Origin: Perkinsus marinus ATCC 50983
Lineage: Eukaryota > Perkinsozoa > Perkinsida > Perkinsidae
Reading direction: 5' to 3'
Assembly: GCF_000006405.1 (NCBI RefSeq)
Contig: NW_003213889.1
Span: 157,767-221,766, forward strand
Length of the DNA: 64,000 nucleotides
Both the position numbers and the translations under genes were made by a program. The notes under the pieces are model-generated. The model did not search any database, was not told the origin of the DNA, and saw only the letters and a program-made list of their open reading frames with translations. Each line of letters starts with the position of its first letter. Within the stretch, counting starts at the first letter, position 1. This document shows positions 58,510 through 64,000 of this stretch, in pieces.

Positions 58510-59703
58510 AGCCGGGGGTTCACTGGGCTTAGCGGAATCTTCCACACACTCTGGCACTGCCCATCCAGAAGATCTGAGTATTCTCCCGCGGGTTGAGCGT
58601 CATGAAGGAATGCTAGGGTGGGTGCGTCGTGTGGCTGGCTATTTGAGGGAGTGGTGTGGTATTGGAAGTTAATCTAGTTGTTGCCAGGATTTGCCTGGGA
58701 ATTTACTTCTATGAACGAGATGAGATGGCTTTAGACTCAACTCATGGGATGAAAAAGCGGGACCTTCTGCGACTATCCTGTAGCTCCTATTGGGCGGCCT
58801 TGCTACCGACGATCCTAGACTCAACGTTACGATGAGACGTGTCTAACTCCTATCCTGCACCAATTCTCTTGCTGTGGATTACACCTGTTCCCAATCGAGA
58901 TGCGCTAGAGGCGGTTCTTGCTATATCAACAGCAGACTGCTTGGGCTGCTCACGCAGCAGCTCAAACAGGTTTATATAGGCTCTTGCTTATTGATTAAGG
59001 TTGGAATCTCAAGGGAAATGAGCATTTACACTTCGCGCTCGCCCCGAAATTCGTGCTCTAGATCTGACTGAATTCTCTTATCTACTCGTGCTTCGTACTG
59101 TTATCAGCAGTGTTGGAATACATATTCAGTCTTCTCAGCTGAGCTCGGGAGCTTATCACTATATTATACAAAAAATATACGCGACTTAGAGTAGACGCGT
59201 ACAAGAGCCAACAAAAATCCTTATTGTCTTCAATGCGTAGTTGATCAAGTGCGTACTTTTCCTCACTGGCTGATAGCCAGTGGTGATGGGCTATTCCTCT
59301 AAGAGGAATCCTTCCCACTGTATGGGAATGTTCACATCGCCTAGCAGCTGAGCCGTGCGCTCTGACCTACGTGCGGGGCCGGTGCGGCCGCATGAGTTGG
59401 GAGCGGTCCATCGTCCCTCTATAGGAGGATACTGCGGCAGGGAGGGGCATACAAGATAGACTAGTCCGTGCACTGAGGACGATTAAGTTCTTATAGGGAG
59501 CTTGATGAAGTTTATGACCATGCAGACCGAATTTCCTCAGATCTCATATGTTGTGTTGTCGGATCTGTCGGGGCTATGAGTCTCCTTTTGCTCTTCTACC
59601 CTACCCCATGCAGCAAGTGAACTCGACTCCCGGCGCTGCGGCTACTCTCATACTGGAAGATCAGCTCAAACGGATCATTACTCATGATGCTCGGATGATG
59701 TAA
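58510..59703 (+). CDS. Unresolved gene, several + exons
   Basis: Coding pieces: about 58510-58671 (GGSLGLAESSTHSGTAHPED, RVAGYLREWCGIGS), about 58849-58970 (PNRDALEAVLAISTADCLGC), about 59499-59578 (LDEVYDHADRISSDLICCVV) and about 59613-59703 (VNSTPGAAATLILEDQLKRI, THDARMM, stop). The last piece follows a CCATGCAG acceptor, and its stop is the first TAA of the microsatellite. A family-1 repeat separates the halves. No family was recognised; it may be more than one gene. Confidence 0.35.
59100..59255 (-). repeat. Dispersed repeat family 1, copy 5 (inverted)
   Basis: GTGTTGGAATACATATTCAG, TCAGCTGAGCTCGGGAGC and, further on, GTAGTTGATCAAGTGCGT, parallel to 57232-57425. Confidence 0.75.
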
Positions 59704-59718
59704 TAATAATAATAATAA

Positions 59719-59757
<39 letters not shown>

Positions 59758-59779
59758 CAGTAGTAGTAGTAGTAGTAGT
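59701..59779. repeat. (TAA)n(TAG)n microsatellite
   Basis: About 6 TAA units run into about 19 TAG units with one CAG interruption. It starts at the stop codon of the preceding frame and ends 55 bp before the PACRG start. Confidence 0.97.
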
Positions 59780-59834
59780 GCAACTGGTAGTAGTGACGAC
59801 ATGTTTGTTGTTGTTGGACAGACATAAGCAGAAA

Positions 59835-60859
59835 ATGGCCGGGCTTATTCCCCGAGGATCCGATTCGCCTTTCGGAAACTTCCCACCAGATTACAAGCCT
59901 AAGAAAAACCTCATGAACACTGTTGGACTAGCGAGGACGAGACCGCAGGTGAGTAGAAGGAGAGCTGCATGAAAGTCGGCGGCGGCGCATGACGTTAAAC
60001 TCAGGCAGTGGACAAGAGTGCTGGGAGGTCTCGTTGCATACCACCACCCAAGGCAGGGGCGTATAGCCGGAAGCCAATCAAACCTACGGAGTTCAGGAAG
60101 TTCTATGATCGAGGAGATCTACCTATACAGGTGCTCGCGGAATCGACTAGAGTGCCCCTTAGGAGAATGCAATAGGGATGTAGAGGGTCACTGTGTTGGA
60201 ATTGATGATGATTTGGTAGAGGAGCGGTATGTTCAGATATCACACGCTGGGACGTGGAATAAGATAGCATGGAAGGTTGATATCGACAAGTTGGATTATC
60301 ACCACTACCTACCTATATTCTTTGACGGTATTCGTGAGAAGGAGGAGCCGTATCGGTGAGTCGTGCATACTGTGTGTTAGCAGTTATAAGGCAACACATA
60401 GATTCCTAGCAGTGGAAGGTGTATATGACTTGCTCGAGAGAGGTGGTGGTAAGATACTACCAGTCATACCACAGCTCATCATACCGATCAAGACCGCCCT
60501 CAATTCACGAGATCCCGAGGTCATCGCCACGACTCTGAAGGTGCTCCGTATCAGCTGCACAGTTATCAGCCTTGGTGGTGTAGATGCTCCAGACGTTAGT
60601 CTTATCGGCTGAGATGATAGGGGAGGCGTTGGTACCTTATTATAGGCAGATCTTGCCCATCTTTTACATTTTTAAGAACTCCAATATTTATTCGAAAGAT
60701 AAGATGGAATACGGTAGGCTCGTATGATCGCTCTCAAGAACTTGTGCATCAGGTCAGAGGAAGCGTTTAGTGTTGGGAGATCTAGTAGAGGAGACTCTGG
60801 AGATCTTCGAGGTCCACGGTGGGGAGGATGCCTTTATTAATATCAAGTACCACTACTAA
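59835..60859 (+). CDS. PACRG: Parkin coregulated gene protein (PACRG)
   Basis: Exons 59835-59948, 60005-60130, 60237-60355, 60402-60540, 60593-60713 and 60753-60859 (241 residues). PACRG binds the inner junction of ciliary doublet microtubules. Family sequence is clear: [75 protein letters not shown], and [20 protein letters not shown] followed by IKYHY and the stop. The C-terminus is a little shorter than in animals. Introns are 46-106 nt. It implies a motile or at least axonemal flagellum in the host. Confidence 0.96.
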
Positions 60860-61093
60860 GCTGTGTGGTTCGTGTGATGATATCGAGTAGTAGATACATG
60901 ATACCAACCTATGAATCAGTGTGCGAGGTGGATAAGTAGGGAATAATGCGTGATGATGATGATGATGGCTATCATGACTATAGTGATGCTCTCTTCAGTG
61001 GTGTATAACGTCATGTTGCGATATTGATCTTCATGTCCACATGTTGTTGAGTCAATTATGAAAGAATGTCATAGTGTGGTAACATAAGAATAG
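60860..61093. other. Intergenic
   Basis: Convergent interval of 234 bp; (GAT)n run at 60952-60966. Confidence 0.4.
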
Positions 61094-61437
61094 TCACATC
61101 ACTTCAATGGTGACACGGCTTGCACTGGGGATATCAGACACGAGTAGCTGTATAGACAATCGCGAACAACCTTCTGGAGAGATGTGGTTACCAAACGTCT
61201 GCAACACAGACAGGATATCATCTGCTGAACTAAGGCCCAACAGCGACTTATACGCGAAGTCGCTATTCCCAGCATGAGACTCTGGCTGTGGCTGCCCCTT
61301 TAAGACTTTCACCGCTCTATCTTCACCGTCATCAAAGTATGCTTATCTCGACGCCCTCCGATCTTGCTCCTCCAGCACTTACCAAGAATAAGTCCTCGAG
61401 CCGACTCCCTTTGTATAACGGATATGCTCTTCGCCAT
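61094..61437 (-). CDS. Small unknown protein, two exons
   Basis: Exons 61437-61383 and 61320-61094 join in phase 1 across a 62-nt intron (GTAAGT...GTGAAG), giving 93 residues: MAKSISVIQRESARGLIL, then KVLKGQPQPESHAGNSDFAY, SLLGLSSADDILSVLQTFG and VSDIPSASRVTIEVM. It looks like a compact soluble protein. No family was recognised. Confidence 0.55.
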
Positions 61438-61990
61438 GTTACATATGTTCTGTTTCCACGACTATTCAAAACAGTTTAAACTTATGGAATCATGTATCTG
61501 GGCACTTCTCTGGAGTAGAGGCCAGTTACACTGTTGAAGCAGTGGGCACCGGGTTGTTGCATCGCTCCGCTGCGTTTTTTGTTTTTTTTCGCTGAAGGTT
61601 CGCGTAGTCACAAAGGCTTCAGTCGTAACACCTGCTTAATGACGGTTGGTTCGCACTAGTTGTGTAGCAAATGGGATTGTGAATAGAGTTATTAATGTTA
61701 TGCATCGCGGTAAGACAGATCGCAACTGAGGTTGGCTTCTGTTTCCGACGGCGGGTGTAGCCCCTCGGTGAGAGCTACAGTAGTAGTGGTTCGGCCCGTT
61801 GAGGTAGTAGTAATACTGCGGCTTATTTCACTCGGTAGTGATTATGGTGAAGACGTTGTGATACTATAAGGGAAGCCGGTCCTTATTATTGAGTATAGTA
61901 GTAGTTGCTGTTGGCCTTGCCCATTTCCAATACAGTCAACTACTTCTACTCCTCATCTACTACTACTACCAACACTAGAGCATTATCAAT
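61438..61990. other. Intergenic
   Basis: About 550 bp; T-run near 61577-61588 and short GTA/TAG runs. No exon was seen. Confidence 0.4.
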
Positions 61991-64000
61991 ATGGCTGAGG
62001 CTGTTAGCGACGGTGGAGTTGAATGGTTCAGCTACAATCGAGAAGTGTACAACTTCAATCGGACCATGCGGCAGAAGAATCTCTATCAGCACCAGAAGCA
62101 GCGAGTTATGGCAGTGGTGCTGTACCGAGAAGATCTTAGAGACCTCTTCGGCCTCACAATAGGCAAAATGGACTGCTATATGGTAATGACTATCCCACCC
62201 GATTCCCTCTGTTACCACAGTCACTGTCAGCTTGTGAGTACTTTGCTGGTTGGCTTCTGTACGGAGATGTTCTACAAAGGAAGAACGCCTCTTCTGGCTC
62301 CAAACTGGCTCTTCTGGCCCTGGTCAATCACGTTAGGTAAGTAGTCCTTTGGCAGGCTCTTACTCTGCGAATCGCTTATTATCAGGTGCTGCATTTTTCT
62401 ACTTCTTCCTTTCTATCTGGCTGGCTCTGCACGCCTCCATTTCGGCCCAGACCTATTCAGTGAGGTCACTAACCCAATGGTTGCGGTTGCCCGTGGCCAG
62501 CTCCATGGAGATCTCTGAGGGCTCCGCCAGACTGGAAGACTTCGAAGGTTAGTACGACTTCAGTCAATCGCCTCGCATACGGTACAGTTCAGGTTCTGGT
62601 GTTGGCGGTTGGTTTCGTGTCCCTGTAGTAACGGAGTATGCCAGAGAGAGCAACCTTAAAATTCCCGGTCTCGAGCATAAGGAAGCGAAGGGGAAGAATG
62701 TACTAGGGCTGTCCTCTCAACATACTTTCGAACTATCAATGAGTCCAACCTCAATATGGTCGCTGTAGGAGATAAGGGATCTGACTACCGAATGGGATAC
62801 GTTCAAGCAGCACTTTGCGTTATTCAACCAGCTGCATAGGAAATGGCAGGGTCATGAGGCTTATGCTAGGGTGTGTATGTGTATGGGTAGTAGTGATAGC
62901 AGCAGTGAGGGGCTGCCTTTTACTATACCAATAGGTACTCTACAATTCCTGTATGCTCTGGCGTACTTCGCGCTGTTGTACTGGGGCTACTTCTGGGAGA
63001 ATCCACTTGCAGCTTACGTTATAGTAACGTTATGTTCGGTGGCCGCTCTACTCAATGCTAAGATGAACCTCACCGTCAACTTCACAGAATTCTGCATTAT
63101 GGTGGGACCAATATCATACCGTAAATCGCAAACTTTCTTTCTCTTCTTAGGCGTTCCTCACAGCCGTACCACCTTTCCTCTATTGTGCCGCAGTCCTTTG
63201 TGAGTACGAGTGGGGTAACAGCTTCAACGTCGAGGTAGTATCCCAGCTCATGGCATCCATTATACTCTCTCCTTGTCCAGTTACCTCAAGTCAACGAACG
63301 ACCGGCCCTCATCTTTGCTCTGTCGGCGCATATCATGGGCCTCCTCTACGAGATGTTCTTTGTGTAAGACACTTTTTTCAACACGCTAGTCTTCAAATGG
63401 TGTCGGCAGGTACTTGACAGTGGCTGACAAGAATGGTCTTCCTGTGAAGTTCTCTACGGTATGGTGTATAGATGTACTAGGCTTCGGACTGGAGACTATA
63501 AAGGAAGTCCATGAGCCAGTTGCTGAACCAAAGTAGTACTTAACCTAACCAGCAACGGTAGAATACTCCAACGTAGGATTATCAATTCCTCGGGGTTGCC
63601 TGGTTTCACCGAGGAGGGGCCCATCAATGACTGGGGAGTTCATAAGCCTACTGGGCAACAGGACGGAGCTAAGACTGGGGAATATCATCCTGACATTTCG
63701 AAGGACCTCAAATACGCCTGTAAGAAGGCTGAGAAGGACATGCAGAAAATGTTCAGGCATTGGGCTAAGGAAGAGCACCTTTTATCGGACTCGGTAGGTC
63801 TGGGCTGGCCAAGTGATTGCAATTCTAGCCCCTGTTTTTCAGGAGAAGAAAGAGCTGACTAAGCTGAAGGGCAGATTCGAGAAGGATAGGAAGAGGTTGG
63901 CGCAGTTGTTGGACGAGGAACGAGGGAAGGGCGATGCTACGCCGGGCACTCCATTCAACCCCACTGAGGGGTGGATCAGGCTGGGCTATAAGACTGAGGC
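61991..64000 (+). CDS. Large multi-pass membrane protein, 5' part (runs off the window)
   Basis: ATG 61991 opens MAEAVSDGGVEWFSYNREVY, YLYQHQKQR-like polar sequence and YREDLRDLFGLTIGKMDCYM. Later exons give hydrophobic segments (AAFFYFFLSIWLALHASI; LQFLYALAYFALLYWGYFW; YVIVTLCSVAALL; AFLTAVPPFLYCAAVL; ALIFALSAHIMGLLYEMFFV). Between them is a block reading TFKQHFALFNQLHRKWQGHE. The region from 63596 is charged (KDLKYACKKAEKDMQKMFRH; KLKGRFEKDRKRLAQLL). Such Trp/His-rich membrane proteins resemble uncharacterised large proteins of dinoflagellates and relatives (memory only). Exon borders are partial. Confidence 0.5.

Noticed and set aside
59701-59779. Trinucleotide array considered as a CRISPR-like or satellite array.
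   Set aside because: It is a simple TAA/TAG microsatellite without spacers.
59596-59802. Poly-leucine minus-strand frame.
   Set aside because: Translation of the TAG/TAA microsatellite.

Overview
The window looks like nuclear DNA of a protist close to Perkinsus (Perkinsozoa, Alveolata). This is inferred from gene structure and content, not from a database search. Genes are dense, lie on both strands and are cut by many GT-AG introns of about 45-60 nt. There are ciliary proteins (PACRG, a likely Sfi1/centrin-type repeat protein), a cytosolic tryptophanyl-tRNA synthetase with an AlaX-like N-terminal domain as in apicomplexans, and a Sec7-PH-TBC fusion of a kind reported in alveolates. Three runs of exactly 100 N (11432-11531, 23599-23698, 48555-48654) are scaffold gaps.

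Layout. 0-4.8 kb (+): the C-terminus of a membrane-anchored protein, an unresolved gene, and two neighbouring genes sharing an unrecognised W/G/C-containing module. 4.8-20.5 kb (-): an ER thioredoxin-fold membrane protein, an Sfi1-like repeat protein, SLC35B1/HUT1, a chlorite-dismutase-family protein, an unknown Cys protein, triosephosphate isomerase, a small likely mitochondrial protein and two tandem paralogous multi-TM proteins. 20.5-22.1 kb (+): two unknown genes. 22.5-34.3 kb (-): a secreted protein, spermidine synthase with an N-terminal membrane anchor, a mitochondrial rhodanese, the Sec7-PH-TBC gene and a Pro/Ser-rich protein. 34.67-41.60 kb: an intact LTR retrotransposon with identical 218-bp repeats and one 2,112-codon Gag-Pol frame on the minus strand. 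41.7-42.65 kb: gene-free DNA with a MITE-like element and several perfect inverted repeats. 43.3-64 kb: succinyl-CoA synthetase beta (+), a PNK-like/2H phosphoesterase protein (-), TrpRS (+), a TANGO1-shaped coiled-coil membrane protein (+), PRMT1-type arginine methyltransferase (+), PACRG (+), a small unknown gene (-) and the 5' part of a large membrane protein (+) that runs off the end.

For the best-recognised genes I checked exon by exon that the proposed junctions keep the family's motifs in frame; those exon lists are given. Other gene models are partial and marked as such. Several same-strand neighbours sit less than 150 bp apart (TPI stop to next start is 46 bp), which fits an SL trans-splicing lineage, although no SL RNA gene was seen. 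At least three small dispersed repeat families occur, often inside introns. No rRNA, tRNA or CRISPR feature was recognised.
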